A stretch of DNA of 5,758 bases from Bdellovibrio sp. ZAP7. Its GTDB lineage: Bacteria > Bacteroidota > Bacteroidia > Flavobacteriales > Flavobacteriaceae. Shown piece after piece: positions 5,553 through 5,758 of this stretch. Where the stretch lies: contig CALPKO020000111.1 in NCBI GenBank assembly GCA_943324165.2, positions 1 to 5,758 of the forward strand, given 5' to 3'. Below the pieces are notes generated by a model. The model had not been told where the DNA came from. It did no database searches and saw only the letters and a list, made by a program, of their open reading frames with translations. The first letter of the stretch is position 1. Every line of letters starts with the position of its first letter. A program made the position numbers and the translations under genes.

Positions 5553-5758
5553 ATGAACGACAAACAAACACAACTTCTTGCATTTGAAAGACTTTTGATA
5601 ATCATGGACGAGTTGCGAGAACAATGTCCTTGGGATAAAAAGCAAACACTTCAAACCTTGCGCCACTTAACGATAGAAGAAACCTACGAATTAGGCGATG
5701 CGATTTTAGACAACAACCTCGAAGAAGTTAAGAAAGAATTAGGTGATTTGTTGCTGCA
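5553..5758 (+). CDS. mazG: Nucleoside triphosphate pyrophosphohydrolase MazG, 5' part
   Basis: The first 68 codons of a gene that continues beyond the window. MazG hydrolyses (d)NTPs to monophosphates and pyrophosphate in the cytoplasm, a housekeeping role in nucleotide pool cleaning. Clear family signatures are LREQCPWDKKQT (21-32), where CPWD and the Q-T pair are hallmarks, and the metal-binding EExxE...ExxD motif: Glu42, Glu43, Glu46, then Glu62 and Asp65 in ELGDLLL. The family is usually about 250-270 residues with two MazG repeats, so roughly three quarters is missing. The ATG at 5553 leaves about 20 residues before the CPWD region, as expected. It is divergent from the lipoprotein gene and functionally unrelated to the left side of the window. 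Confidence 0.95.
   Translation, partial: MNDKQTQLLAFERLLIIMDELREQCPWDKKQTLQTLRHLTIEETYELGDAILDNNLEEVKKELGDLLL

Overview
The window looks like chromosomal DNA of a Bacteroidota member, most likely Flavobacterium or a close relative. The evidence is low-GC DNA with A/T-rich spacers, A-rich leaders without clear Shine-Dalgarno sequences, -7 elements of the Bacteroidota type TAnnTTTG, a lipoprotein with an acidic stretch just after its lipidated cysteine, and protein sequences of flavobacterial character. No mobile element, CRISPR array, tRNA or rRNA was seen.

Layout: five genes lie on the minus strand and one partial gene on the plus strand. Reading along the minus strand from the right: (1) a 140-aa lipoprotein with a lipocalin-like look (5332-4910), ended by a strong hairpin terminator; (2) a 79-aa His/Ala/Lys heptad-repeat helical protein (4697-4458), with its own promoter and terminator; (3) a short-type 2,3-bisphosphoglycerate-dependent phosphoglycerate mutase, gpmA (4370-3774); (4) a GH130 family mannoside phosphorylase/hydrolase (3608-2568); (5) a very large two-domain protein starting at 2442 that is still open at base 1. 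It joins a GT-B glycosyltransferase to a C-terminal helical, (alpha/alpha)6-like domain. On the plus strand, a partial mazG (5553 onward) diverges from the lipoprotein gene and runs off the right edge.

The main biological theme is the GH130 plus fused glycosyltransferase pair. Neither protein has a signal peptide, so both probably act in the cytoplasm. A sugar-nucleotide-dependent synthase beside a family known for phosphorolysis of beta-mannosides suggests an intracellular manno-oligosaccharide made and recycled at one locus; this is inference. The C-terminal domain of the glycosyltransferase carries a dense set of conserved-looking acidic motifs but has no function I can name.

Odd structures: a five-copy heptanucleotide array (ACCCAAC on plus, GTTGGGT on minus) at the left edge, read in frame as the tail of the glycosyltransferase and able in principle to form a G-quadruplex on the minus strand; and a 49-codon open stretch without an ATG that bridges the end of the GH130 gene and the start of the glycosyltransferase gene and reads like a genuine protein C-terminus.
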